Assembly: GCA_050084515.1 (NCBI GenBank)
Contig: CM114272.1
Location: 47,182,001-47,246,000 of the forward strand
Reading direction: 5' to 3'
DNA length: 64,000 nt
From: Blasia pusilla
Taxonomy: Eukaryota > Marchantiophyta > Marchantiopsida > Blasiales
The number at the start of each line of letters is the position of its first letter. The stretch's first letter is position 1. A program made the translations under genes and the position numbers. Of the stretch, positions 1 to 11,353 are shown in pieces. The notes under the pieces were generated by a model. That model searched no databases. It saw only the letters and a list, made by a program, of their open reading frames with translations, and had not been told where the DNA came from.

Positions 1-2484
1 TGCTGTCTCTGTGACATAGGTTCTAGAATTGTTCGGGAAAGTGATAGTGAAACTCAGTCTGGACTGAACCAATCCATACCCAGATCTCTGGTTCTCAAGG
101 TCCCTTTGGTTGGCTACTGGGCCGTGACTGAGGTGAGGTGGTGTCTAAGTTGCCAGAGCCTTAGCTACTACCCGTTTGTTTGTATTTGCTTCAACCCTTG
201 AAAGTGTGAGTGTGTTGCTTTGTTGCAGATTATGCGCAATTCTGATTAGCTGTTGTACCACGGGATGTCCAAAGCTGTTGGCTTTCTGTGGGGCAATAAT
301 TTGCAGTGATTGCCACATAGTTATCGGAAGCTTTGAACTGTCTAGAAATTTCTGCCTCCAAAGCATCTATGAATGTAGGGTCAATTGCCGGGGAATTTAG
401 GGAGGGAGACGTATTGCTTTAGATATCTTGACTGCTATGGCCTATACCTAGTTCGAATTATTAAAAAAATTGAGTCAAATTTTCAAAATGTGAACATCTT
501 GCCACAGGTATCCCTACCCATCTGTCTGTGTACTGCAATGATACGGTCACTGGTGGTTGTGTACTTGAGTGTGCTTTCAACACAACTATGCTGGAATGGA
601 CTCGCTTGCTAAATCCAAATTCTTGAGACATGCATTGTGATATGGAAAGTTGTTATTCATCGCACCTTTCTTCGCTCTGGTCTATGCTTCTTCCAGGACA
701 AATGTGCGTACGTGTGAAATGGAGTGGGTCTCCTAAGCCTTTCTTGTAGGTAGGATTGACCTACGGTCATGCCAATTAAGAGTCGCTACTATGCACAACC
801 CTGGTCTTCAGAGTACGCTATCCTGAGTTTTTGCATCACATCTATCACGGATGATGTATAGGCATCATGTATCCCAGCCAACAGTGGAAACGAGAAGTCA
901 CTCACTGTATTCTCAGCTTCAAAAGAAGCGGTCATTGAATGTTTGACTCATCACCGCTAGAAATTGACTTTCCGGGAAGGATCAAAACACCCATCCTGCA
1001 GCATCATCTTCCAATTGTACTGGACTGGCTGTGTCCTCACAGACAATGGATTCAGCCCAAAAGAAGGTAGGCCAAACAATATGGTGGTTTGTTGTCCATC
1101 TTCGGGATAATATTAAGTGTCTTTAACAGGAGGTCACCTGAGGATACGGAGGTGGTGTTGCTATGAGACTTATAGACGTTGTTGGTGGTAGATTTGTGGA
1201 CATATCACGGCAGAATGGGTTAGTGGATTCGTATTGTGGATTGGTAGCTGTTGCTGGCCTAGTATTGAACGAATGGCGAAAGCTAGGCAAAAATTTGCAG
1301 TAGGAAGTATTTTGATTCACTAATTTCTACAAACTAGATTTTGTCTTGCCTCTCCGAATCCACTTAGCGTGAGCGTGCTGGGAAATCGAAGTTCTATTTT
1401 TGTTTCTCGGTGCATCCGGATGTCCCAGTACGCAAAAAGCCAGTGGGTGGAATTCGTCCCGGTCCTTGTGCTAAGTAAACACGTGAATAATACATTTTGG
1501 GCCAAATAGGAGATGTGAGTCTGGTGCCACATCTATTTTGATTGCGCGGTTTCCCCATGGATATTTTGTTCTTCAAGTTCTGATCATAGCATTATTTTAA
1601 GATTCCTTTCCAGAGTACACTCAGGCTCGGGAAACGCAAGATTTATGAATTCTCGACACCATATGGACATGGTTGGAAATTTTTGTGGCGATTTTTTTTA
1701 AAATAATTGTTTTATTATCAGTTACTTACGTTATGATTTGGGAATAAAGTTTTTTGTGTTCACCTGTACCATTTTGCTACTGATTCAGTTTTCTTCTCGT
1801 CTTCATTACATTTAATTCTCTGGAGTTGACATGTGTCGACTCCAGGAAAGCCATTAGAGGACAGTTGTCAAGAGGGGGAGGGATTTCTAAATCCATTCTC
1901 CGTTAACTAGAGAATGCCCACAGGTGCCAAATTTTAGCACATTAAACTTCCTCGGTACTGAGTTTGCTAACATGGGGCTTTTCTCCTTTCATCCCCTCCA
2001 GCCGGTTTGGCAATGCTCGGAGCTTAGCCTAAGCTTTCACCTCGGGACACACTTTATAGCCCTCCATCGCACCCGTAGCAAACCCGTGAGGGCTGATTTT
2101 TTTAAAGGGGATGATGATCTTTGGACCACAAGGACAACAATGAGATGGTGAGGACGCAGTTTAGGTAGGAATCTCCTCTAAAAGCGCAAGAAACCTTGCT
2201 TTGTATAAATGTAGTATTTTCGTGGATGATGGCACCTGCGAAGAAATGTTGGAAATCAGTTTTCGGCTCTTATAAGATTGTGACACCAGTTTAGTTACTG
2301 AGCTATACTCCTCTAAAAACACAGCTTTGGATCATGGCTATCCGGAAAATTGACACTGACATGACGATTCCTATCAAATAGCTTGGAATCTGCTACTGTG
2401 TCAGTTTCTCAAAGTTCTCTACGCACAGTCCGGATATTTTCTCACTGACAGAATTGGCAAACGGAGTATCAATCCCTTCGAGGT
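1..2484. other. No recognisable gene
   Basis: Only short ORFs of 60-75 codons occur, on both strands, with no family resemblance I can name. Several pyrimidine-rich tracts followed by AG could be splice acceptors, but no chain of exons could be assembled. I see no RNA gene or mobile element here. Confidence 0.5.
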
Positions 2485-2620
2485 GCAGAATCGATCTCTT
2501 AAGAACAACATAAGTAGTTGTGGTATGGGGAATCACCTCGACTGGATTGAAGGCAGAATCGATCTCTTAGGAGCAACACAAGCAGTTGTGGTATGGGGAA
2601 GCACCTCGACTGGATTGAAG
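2485..2620. repeat. 68-bp tandem duplication
   Basis: Two adjacent copies, 2485-2552 and 2553-2620, both start with GCAGAATCGATCTCTTA and end with CTCGACTGGATTGAAG. They differ at only a few positions, so the duplication is fairly recent. It lies inside a 135-codon plus-strand ORF (2483-2890) that has no recognisable homology. Confidence 0.9.
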
Positions 2621-3079
2621 GGCGGACACGGAAGCTCAACGATGTTTTCTTCTGGTACCCAACCAAACCCAACAAAGATTCATTACATGATGAACGCAAT
2701 GCTCACTGACAAAATCGGCTACCCCAAGAATGTGGCCAAAGGAATCCAGCGGGTGAGGACAGGAGATCATCCAAACTCCAAGAAATCATGGTATAGAATG
2801 CTGCAAAGGAGCCCTACAATGCGCAATCAATTTTCCAACACAACGCATTATCAGAGAAAGCCTACCCACCATCCGAAACAGAAGCCCTGATCTTCGCATT
2901 AGAGCAGCTCCTGCACTCTCCACTAAGAAGTTCCAACCCCGAAACCCGGGAGAAACATGCCTTCCGCTCTCTCGAATTCCTCCACGGCCGCAATGACAAT
3001 CCTATAACCCCAGAGGCGCCCCCGCCCCGCGAATCGCAGGCTCTCCAGCAACATATTGTGGAGCTATTTGAAGTTGTTG

Positions 3080-3300
3080 GAGGCGCAACGACTGTCAGCA
3101 CGTACATAGCGTGCGACCATGTCAAAGGCCCATGCGGTGCATAGCACCTGCTCGGGTGGCAACCCTAGATTTGTCCATCAAATGCGACTTCGCCTGATCC
3201 ACGTCTCCACGTTTGATGTCGTAGAGCGCCATCCAAAGCTTCGTCAGAATCCAAGGGTTACCACCGGCATAGTGGTCATCTTCGTAACCTTCAGACCTCC
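3080..3300 (-). pseudogene. Likely remnant of a GH15 glucoamylase-type glycosidase
   Basis: The minus strand encodes a tract reading YEDDHYAGGNPWILTKLW, then, in shifted frames, LPPEQV, HRMG and TWSHAMYVL, in that order and spacing. Family 15 glycosidases (glucan 1,4-alpha-glucosidase type) carry the same order near the C-terminus of the catalytic (alpha/alpha)6 barrel: R/YxxD..Y.GGNPW, then G-L-L-P-E-Q, then W-S-H-A-M-Y. Two frameshifts and a TGA break the reading frame, and the N-terminal two thirds was not found upstream, so this is probably a pseudogene fragment. Plus-strand ORFs across it (for example about 2797-3145) look like antisense shadows. The family call rests on remembered motifs only. 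Confidence 0.5.
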
Positions 3301-3357
3301 AGCGCTAGGACTTATCAACCGTTTCTGAATCTCCTTCTGCAGTGAGCTTCATTTTAG

Positions 3358-3531
3358 GATCGCTGGCCTTCAAAGAGCATCCAATCGAAGGCAGAGGAAG
3401 TGGCTATGAAAACCATGACCGACAGCTTGGTGAGCGAAATCAACCACTCACTCACGAAATTGCGGATTCTTCCCACGATCGACGTCGAGGAATTGCGGAA
3501 TGCACGGGAAGTGGAAGTAGAATCAGTGTGA
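3358..3531 (+). CDS. Possible orphan exon, unrecognised product
   Basis: An open frame follows a plausible acceptor (CATTTTAG at about 3350-3357) and ends with TGA at 3529-3531. It encodes about 57 residues, rich in Lys and Glu and helix-like (AEEVAMKTMTDSLVSEI near the middle). No domain is recognised and no partner exons were assembled. It could equally be chance coding, or the antisense of degraded GH15 sequence nearby. Confidence 0.15.
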   Translation, partial: DRWPSKSIQSKAEEVAMKTMTDSLVSEINHSLTKLRILPTIDVEELRNAREVEVESV

Positions 3532-4385
3532 AGTTTGATGGCTAAGACGACAACAGCCGACCCCCAATGTCTCTATCAACCAGTGCCGATTTTCAATTGC
3601 ACCGAATCAGAGGCGCATTGGACTCAGGTAGACTCGATGATGCAAGAGCAGAGAGCGCTAGTGAATAGAGAGAAGGGAAAGGTGCCGGGCACAAGGAGAT
3701 CGATAAGAACGCGTAAACAGAGTAGCAGACAAACTAATCTCTACTCGGTGATGCAGCTCGGGGAAACGACTTGCATTTGGCGTAAATATGCAATTTGCGC
3801 ATGTTCGCTAATCCGTCTGCTTACATGGAGATGACTAGAAGCGCTTCAAATTTTGGGTAGAGGGTTCAGCGAATTTCTTCCAATTGTCACTGTCACACAT
3901 TCTGATTCTCTCGAGTTGAGGAGAAGGCTAAATGTGAGCGAATTTTGTCGAATTGTGTAACATTGTTGCCCTTACTTTGAATGTCGGCGGCCTGACTGTC
4001 GGATGAATTCCCAGGTTGACTGCTACGAGCTCATGCGCTCGGTTCGAGCTTGGCTGAAGGCAGATCTTACCTGCCGGTAGGACTCAGGGACCACAGCAAT
4101 CCAGACAACACCCAAACATGAACTGCTCCATCCTTTCCTCGCACTGTACCGCATAATGCGTCCTGAACCCTCTTCGCATAAATCAATCCTCTCTGCATAA
4201 ATCTGACGAAACCTTCTTCCGTTCCTTCGAATTTGCTCCAAGTTGCCTGCGCCACCTTCTTCAACTTCGAGTCCGCTCCATCTTAGAGAGAGGCTCATTT
4301 ATTTGCAATTCTAAAGCTACTTAGCTAACAAGTGTCTTATGTCCTCTATTATAAGACCGTGGAATAATATCCCGTCTGGCTTGAA
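3532..4385. other. No recognisable gene
   Basis: Short ORFs only, overlapping in several frames. I see no domain, repeat or RNA gene that I can support. Confidence 0.5.
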
Positions 4386-4570
4386 TAAAATCACATCTGG
4401 TTCGACATAAGCCCGTGGAAGATGTAAGATGGAAGAAAGTAGTTCGGCGTGGAAGGAAATGCCACCTCGTTCAAACATAAGGCGGCGGGAGAGTTTTAAC
4501 GTTTTCTCATAAAATACGACCTCGTTCAAAAATAAGTCCCGGAAAGTTTTTAACTTTTTCCTCAAAAGAG
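4386..4570. repeat. Diverged short tandem repeat
   Basis: The phrase C-CTCGTTCAAAnATAAG recurs at about 4465 and 4520 (55 bp apart), each followed by a GGGA/GGAAAGTTTTAAC-type stretch. A weaker copy (TCTGGTTCGACATAAG) lies about 75 bp upstream. The 82-codon minus-strand ORF over this region (4317-4565) is probably only a product of the repeat. Confidence 0.55.
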
Positions 4571-4810
4571 ACGTTTCACATTACTGCTTTGAGAGGAGCT
4601 TCACTTCTTTGGGAGGCCCCCGGGGAGTTACCAAAAGAAGTAACCCCTCCTCACATTATAGTATAGATAGATTTCATAAACAACATTTAATTTCAAGGAA
4701 AGAGTTTCCATAGTTGGCCAAATGGAAGAGGAGGAAGAATTACAACATGGCTCCTGGAATTAGAGGAATCCAACCATCACTTAAGGTTGTGGGTCAGGGT
4801 TTATTTATTG

Positions 4811-5186
4811 ATTATGGATTTAATCTTGATTGGTTTAGCTACAACGGTTAAAGAATCATTGGGTAGAAATTGGTTGGAGAGGAGGAATGTAAACACTCTC
4901 CTCTAATGTTCTTTGCCAAAAAGTCAAGGAATGCAAGAATAAGGAGAGGGAGAAAACCCATCCTTATCCCTACCCTTTCTACCCTTTTTAGAGGAATGAA
5001 GAATTATTGATTTAACCTTGATTGAATTAGCTACTATGATTATACAATCATTGGGTAGAAATTGGATGGAGAGGAGGAATGTAAAGATTCTCCTCTAATG
5101 TTCTTTGCCAAAAAGTCAAGGAATGTAGGAATAGGGAGAGGGAGAAAATCCATCCATGTCCCTACTCTTTTTAGAGGAATGAAGAA
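4811..5186. repeat. About 190-bp tandem duplication
   Basis: Copy 1 (about 4811-5002) and copy 2 (about 5003-5186) share blocks including AATCATTGGGTAGAAATTGG, GTTCTTTGCCAAAAAGTCAA and TTTTTAGAGGAATGAAGAA in the same order. Divergence is moderate with small indels. No coding potential is evident. Confidence 0.85.
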
Positions 5187-6221
5187 AGATAATAGGAAAG
5201 GGTCGGATCAAAGATAAGGGTCTAGTTCTCCTCACTCAACAATTAGAAGTAGTAGTAATATTTTGCTCATGCGATGAAATTAACCGGATCCATGGAAATG
5301 AAAATACTTCACAAATGGAGAATAATGAAACCGTTACAGCAAACACGTTGAAATTATAAATTCGACGAATAACTACTAAAGATAACTGAATATATGAATA
5401 ATCATGAGACTATAATTATGATTTTTTAAAAGTGCTTATATTTTACCTTATTTATTTAGAAAGTAATCTGTTGCTTCTAGCTGCCTATTTTGCGTGCTAG
5501 CCCCCATCCTCATGGGCTTCGGCACGACTCACGAACAATGACAAACTTCCCAGGGGCAGGCAAGGGATCAAGTGCTACATAGTAGTAAAGTGGTCTATCT
5601 TTTTACTCTCTGCTATGAATTTCCATAAGTCCATTTCATCGTCGCTCTATTTGCCAATCTTGTTCGACTCCCCACTACTAATTTTTGTCTGCATCATTAT
5701 TGAGTGTACTTTTCAAGACGAACCGCCCTACTGCCGCAAGTTGAAATGGCAAGAGCCCCAAGAGCGGAGACAAATATTTGATGCACCACAAAGACAATTG
5801 AGTGAGAAATGATGTAAAATGCTCTATGAAGTGGTGCTTTGAAGATGAAACAAAAATGGAAATTCCAAACTTCGCTCTCCCAATTCTCATCGGCAATTCG
5901 ATTTAGGTACCATAGGAACAAAGAATACAGACATGCTTTTCGATGTTTAGTCGGCCAAGTTCCATGAATCAATCCACTAGTGTCTATTACACTGCGGTAG
6001 TATTTGTGTAAACTTGGCACGCTACTTTCGGTTGGCAGAGCCTGAAACACAAACTCCCCACTTCATGTTTTTTCGATGCGCTCAGGATGATAGTGTCCCA
6101 ATATCCAAGCAATCAAAATTAGTGGAGAGATGCTTCGTAGGGTAATCGAGTTCTCTAGGGTCAATGGATATAAATTGACTCCCTCTTGCAAAGCATTTGG
6201 AGTGCAGACCAAAGAAAAGGG
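5187..6221. other. No recognisable gene
   Basis: AT-rich to mixed sequence. Overlapping ORFs on both strands at 5615-6050 give no recognisable protein. Confidence 0.45.
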
Positions 6222-6502
6222 GAGGAGAGGTGAGAAAAGGTGAGGAGAGGAGAGGAGAGGAGATTAGAGCAAAACAAAGCAAGTCCATTGCATAGTAGCG
6301 CATCAGAGTGCGGTGCTGCATCGATTTTGTGGGATTGCATTTGAGAGGAGAAGAGGAGAGGAGAGGAGAGGGAGAGGGAGAAGGATCGGTCAACAGAAGC
6401 AATGCATCTCGGGAAAGGCAAGCTCGCGGCGTGGGGGAGAGAGGAGTTGGATGGATTGGAGTGAGGAGGAGGAGGAGGAGGAGGAGGAGGAGGAGGAGGA
6501 GG
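6222..6502. repeat. Purine-rich simple repeats, GGAGA and (GAG)n
   Basis: GGAGA/GAGAG runs occupy about 6222-6262 and 6345-6382, and an uninterrupted (GAG/AGG)n tract runs from about 6463 to 6502. ORFs over this stretch are low-complexity shadows (poly-Leu or Ser on minus, poly-Glu or Arg on plus). Such tracts can act as GAGA-like promoter elements in plants, but no adjacent gene supports that. Confidence 0.85.
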
Positions 6503-7068
6503 ATAAGCTCAGTTAGTAAGGTAGAATGCAAATTGATGGGACTCTCTTCTCTCCTCTCTCGGCTCCCGCACTAGCTCTATGCGAACTACTCTCCTCTCGC
6601 GTTCCTCTCTAGCTCCCCTTACTACATGGTTTCCCGCGCACATACCTAAAGTCACCTTTCCTCTCTTTTGTGTTTCTCCCTTCCACACTGTGCTCAAACC
6701 CCTCTACATGCATTAACTATTGTAGAATGTCCTTTCGGAGGTCTCAATCATTTTCTAAACCCTTCCGCACGTGTTAGCTTAGTATGGTCTACTATAAGGG
6801 TCTCCAAAATTTTCCAAACCCTAAATATTTCTAAGGGTTTGGGAGGAAGGGTTTAATCTATACATTCTTTCATAAATTTTACAAGGGCCTATACACATCC
6901 TTAAGTGAGTTAAGTTTGAGTGAATCTAATTTTTCTACATGATTCAATTGGAAAATCATGCTAGGTGACTCTTGAAGGAGTAGAATTTTTTTTATGATGA
7001 TGTCTTTTTATAAATGAGAAATTAAGGATATGAAATATTTTGCAATATTTGCACAATTAACTATGCCT
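6503..7068. other. No recognisable gene
   Basis: Pyrimidine-rich, then AT-rich sequence with no ORF or repeat I can interpret. Confidence 0.45.
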
Positions 7069-7285
7069 TAGTCATATTGAGTGTAAAATGACTCACTATT
7101 GAATGAGTCATTTTTTTATATGACTGAGTCATGTCCTAAAATGAATCAATGACTTAGTCATATTTCTATATGACTAAAATCTTGTTATTTTTTGGAAAGA
7201 TACAACTACTATATGACTAAATAGGATTTTAGTCATAAGTCCTAGTCATGAGGAACCTTAGTCATTTGAATCTTAGTCATAAAAA
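7069..7285. repeat. Cluster of TGACT/AGTCA half-sites
   Basis: About a dozen copies of AGTCAT or its complement ATGACT fall within roughly 215 bp, several paired as near-palindromes (for example TGACTGAGTCAT and TGACTTAGTCAT). TGACTCA-type sites are the classic GCN4/AP-1-like bZIP core. The cluster could be a binding-site array or a decayed terminal repeat; the sequence alone does not decide. Confidence 0.7.
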
Positions 7286-7726
7286 CTATGATTTTCTTCG
7301 AGTGAAGAAAGAGAGTGCCCAAAGGGCAAAAGTGACTGTGCTTGATAGGGCGCGCTAGATGTACTGTAGCACAAGGAAGGTCCCCACTCTCTTAACTTAA
7401 TATTTGTTAGTTGAGTTGATTGATCATTAGGATGCTTTTGGGATGCTTTGTATGATCTTGCTCTTGAGAATGACATGTTCAAGATCATCCAATTATGTCT
7501 TCTTGATGAACGTGTGTGGCAATGGTGTGACACATTCTAGACTTCTATTCTTGCTAAGCCACAACATGATGGTGACTCTAAATTTAGTAGAAGTTGGTAT
7601 CGTATTCAAGGGGTTGTTGCAACCCTTCGCGTGTGGTTTAGCGCGAGAATGTTCCTCGACATTGTTCCCCGGATTGTCTTCCTCCATTCTCTATAGAGAA
7701 GAGGACGTTTTGAGAGGGAGGCACAA

Positions 7727-7909
7727 GTGAACATAAGTGTGGACCACATCAAGAGTCAAGCATGCCTTGCGACCTTCAAGCACATGCAGATCAAGGAGTA
7801 TTGGCAGCCACTCGCCACAAGAGATTATCACGCATGGAAGAAGACCCACAAGGAGGAGGTTTTGGTCGAGTTCCGAAAGAGAGTAGTTAAAGCCCACATG
7901 AAGAAGTAA
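7727..7909 (+). pseudogene. Short coding-like tract, unrecognised
   Basis: An open frame of 60 codons with basic, helix-like composition ends at a TAA near 7909. It lies just upstream of a second coding-like tract (8448-8870) on the same strand. Together they may be exons of one decayed gene or transposon ORF. No domain recognised. Confidence 0.25.
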
Positions 7910-8447
7910 CTAGCTAGGAACTTCATAGGAGGAGGTGAGAGTGGAGGTAAAATTGCACTTGTGTTTTTTCTTCAATGCAATGCCCATTTCTTTCCTATGT
8001 TAGTATAACCTTTCGGATGTGAACACTTGTTTCACTATTCACACACTGTGCATCCACTTTTCAAATACTGTTCATGTACTATTCATTCATTGTTCAAACA
8101 CAATTCATCCTTATTACAAGGGAGGCTTTACCATGAACAATACTTAGCCCTGTTCTAAAAAAGAATGTCACCATTCAAATTAGGTAATGCTATGGTACAC
8201 CACATGTTTTATCCTTACTAACTTGTTTTAATGTTTATCATATGTAGGGTTGTATAGATGAGGAGATCATTGATACCTCAGATGACAAGGAGGAGACACA
8301 ATAAGGAAGTTATTCAAAAGATTGCGAGGATGCAGAGACTACATTGTTGGAGACCAAATTATTGGACCATGTGTGTACCTTCCACTTTGTGAACCCATTT
8401 ATTCAGCCTTGGTGTGAAGGGTGGGATAACTATTGTAGGATTTTGAT

Positions 8448-8870
8448 TTGGTGTTTGTAGATGAAGAGGACATGGAATCCGCCTTCAAATCAGGGAAGAG
8501 GCAAAGAAGGACAACCAAGAAGGAAGACTTGGAGAAGAAGGTAGCACAAACACGGGAAACAGAGGAAAGATCAGCCATGGAGAAGGCGTTGGAGGAGATG
8601 AGAGCAGAGAAGGCCGCCTTGCAAGAAGAATTAAAAAAATTTAAGGCAAATGCAACCATGACGGAGGATGCGATGACTGAGAAGTAAACAATGGAAGTAA
8701 CCATGGAGTCTACAGTAGTGGCAAATGATGTAGTTTTTGAACCCCCAATTTCTGAGCAAACTGCTGTAGAGAGTGAGGAGTGAGTAGTTGTTCCAAAGTA
8801 GAGGGCAATGCATTGCCGTAGGGCTAAGACCAAGGCAACAAAAAAGGTTAGAATCAAACCTGATATTCCA
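8448..8870 (+). pseudogene. Decayed coiled-coil protein, possibly transposon-encoded
   Basis: The first 79 codons (8448-8687) encode a strongly charged segment with Lys/Arg clusters (SGKRQRRTTKKEDLEKK) followed by heptad-like Glu/Lys/Leu repeats (EKALEEMRAEKAALQEELKK), typical of a coiled coil. A TAA ends this frame, but protein-like sequence continues to about 8789 and on past further TGA and TAG codons, ending in another basic patch. This reads as a broken C-terminal half of a nuclear-type protein. Neighbouring DNA is repetitive, so a transposon accessory ORF is plausible; a host gene remnant is also possible. Confidence 0.35.
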
Positions 8871-9489
8871 TGATGGAATCTCTTGTCTATGTCAAAAAAC
8901 TATGTTGACCTGAATTACCAACTCATTCAATCTTATGTTAAAGTAATTGTGTATGTTTTGTTCTTGCAAACATGATCCTTGTGATGAGAGCTAGAGTGGG
9001 AAGGAGCAAACGGCCACCTTACGGAAATTTCAAAGTATAAATATCCATGTCGCAGATACCAAGTTTGCCATTAATTTCCATGTTTATGACTTCTTCCTAG
9101 GGTTGGTTTATTTCCTTTGATGACATGTGATATGATTTTGTCCTTGTACAAGTTGGTTGGAGTTTTGGACTACGTTGTAGCGATGTCTTATGATGACATT
9201 TTGTAGTAGAGTCTAAGAGTGTAGGAGGAGAAATTATAGCTTGATCGGAAGCGTAGCTTGCTAGGAGTAGCACTATTTTCTTTCACTAGTCTACATGGAT
9301 ACTATCCATGTATAAAGCACTAGTGTTGACTTCCATTACATGAAATATATAAAGCTTGTTTTCTACGTTCCATAATCACTTGAACATACATGTTTCTAAT
9401 GTACAATATCTTTGACCAAACAATATGTTCTCATGCTTAGAACAATTAGTTCACTGTTCACTAAAATTGTCATGTGGAATCCTACACTA
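8871..9489. other. No recognisable gene
   Basis: AT-rich sequence without supported features. The GTTCA motif recurs loosely here and at 8030-8110. Confidence 0.45.
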
Positions 9490-9940
9490 GTATGCTGTCC
9501 CTCCCTCCCCCCCAACCTTGGGTGTAAGGCTTCTTCATAGAATGGTAAATTCTCTTACTTAGAATACTCAATGCACTATTTGCGATAATTGTTCGGAAAA
9601 TTTTACAAAAAGATCATGCCCCTCATGCGCTGGGATTAAGGCTCCTTCAGAAAACAATAACTTTAAAACTCAAAATACTTAGCTTAGTGTTTACTTGAAC
9701 TGTTCTTCCGATTCTAGACTAGTCAGTTGTTCCCCCCCCTTATTTGGGTGTAAGGCTACTCCACCAAACGGTAACTTCCCTTACTTGGAACACTTAGTGC
9801 ATTGATTAAGATAATTTTTCGGCCATTTATTCCCCAAGATCATGCCCCTTCGTGAGCCAAGAGTGAGGCTCCTTTGGCGAACAATAACTTCTAAAACTCA
9901 GAACACTTAGTTCATTGTTCGCTTGAACTGTTCTAAACCT
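9490..9940. repeat. About 226-bp tandem repeat, two copies of a two-part unit
   Basis: GGTGTAAGGC starts equivalent blocks at 9521 and 9747. Each copy continues with TTACTTnGAAnACT, AAAAGATCATGCCCCT or its variant CCAAGATCATGCCCCT, then GGCTCCTT and AACTnTAAAACTCAnAATACTTAG. The second half of each unit resembles the first, suggesting an older ~113-bp duplication. Non-coding. Confidence 0.75.
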
Positions 9941-10280
9941 CCAAACACTGAAGTCTTTATTTGATATAACTGTTCACACCACCTCAGTTCATAATGGATT
10001 TCTCACTTTTGGACAACTATTAAGGTTGCACCAATGAACAAGTTTCATTTTGGAAAGAAATTAGCATTGTTCAATTATTTCCACTTTACTTCCCATCATA
10101 TGAATTCACATTGTATTGGTTGGATCTTGTCCATCACTTTTAGGGTCAATGTCTATCTAATTCCACTGAAGATAAGTGCACAATCACTTCATTGCATTTG
10201 ATTCCCACAATATGGATTTTGCACATGAACTTGCTCGAGTGTTCTGAGCTTGAGGAGTGTTTGGCACTCTTCGTTGTTGA
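9941..10280. other. No recognisable gene
   Basis: AT-rich spacer; nothing seen. Confidence 0.45.
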
Positions 10281-10815
10281 TCAACAATGAGGCGGTCCAA
10301 TGCTCATTGAGTTGGAGTAACTTCCAATTTTTTCTTCTTTTTCTTGACTTGGCTGTGAGAAGTCGGTGTTGTTTGAAAATACATCATCCACAATATCTCC
10401 AAATCCACTTCCTCCTCCACTTTCAAGTCCAACTTTTGGTTCATAGTGGTGAATCTTTCCTTGGGAGCAACGTACAACTTCATTACGATATGATGGCAAG
10501 TGTGAGGATTCGTATGGCAATTTGTTTTTTCTTTTCCGACCATTCATCATATTCTCCACAAAAACCTTTCTTCAAATGAAACTCCAATCATCACCATGGA
10601 CTCTCTCCAACCGTGTGGGCATTGTATTTTCCTTGTCCGAGAAGTGTGACATTGAGTTCAAGTTTGGCTTTCAAGTCAAGGACTTTCAAGATGACATCTT
10701 GGAGTAGAGTATAGCTATGGTCCATGAGGACAAGACAATAGTCTACCATTTTTTGACATGTTTCTAACCAAAAAAACCAATTCTTGCTCTCTAAATAATT
10801 TAGGGCCCTCATCAT
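10281..10815 (-). pseudogene. Coding-like tract, unrecognised
   Basis: Two minus-strand frames read like protein: 10815-10591 (LETCQKMVDYCLVLMDHSYT, then a KAKLELNVTLLGQGKYN stretch) and, after a frame change, 10559-10281, which opens with a basic patch (NGRKRKNK) and ends in polar sequence. Overlapping plus-strand ORFs are less protein-like. This could be two exons or one frameshifted gene. No domain recognised; a transposon-associated DNA-binding protein would fit the basic patch but is a guess. Confidence 0.25.
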
Positions 10816-10959
10816 CGATCATGGGGAAATCAAAGTCAACAAGAGTAGCGGGTTCCCCACCCCCAACCGAGTCACCCGTCAACGCAGTCATTCACCCCCC
10901 AATACTCCCATTCTTTCTACCCAAATATAGTAGGATATGATTTTCTGTGTGACCTTGCA

Positions 10960-11353
10960 TTAGAAGAACCTTTAGACGTACAAGGAAACAACAATTTCAA
11001 TTTTGAAATGTTCGATCATCAGAATCTTCAAGAAAATTTATATCATTTATGATGGATAGAAAAGTCACTAACCTGATGTTTATATGTATTCCCCTCAATA
11101 GCATGGGGGCACGTGCATGTGTTGTCATCCTTGTCATAATCAATGACTTCATGGTTTGGAGGGTTTTAGATTGAATTTTCAGAAATGCAACTTTCCTTCC
11201 GCTGATGGAAGTACATGTGACATGTTCATTTGGAATGGACTTGCCATTCCAAATTGCCTTGACCATATTGTTTTCCACCATTCAATTCCTCACGTACACA
11301 CCCTTTCATCTTCGAATTTGAGGTACATCAATAAACTCAACTACGTCAACTAA
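10960..11353. other. No recognisable gene
   Basis: Short overlapping ORFs on both strands without homology. Confidence 0.4.

Noticed and set aside
2797-3145. Plus-strand coding-like frame (about 115 codons)
   Set aside because: It lies antisense to the GH15-like tract, starts right after a stop, and has no homology; most likely a shadow.
6082-6531. 149-codon minus-strand ORF with a long Leu run
   Set aside because: It is a translation of the (GAG)n and GGAGA simple repeats; no gene context.
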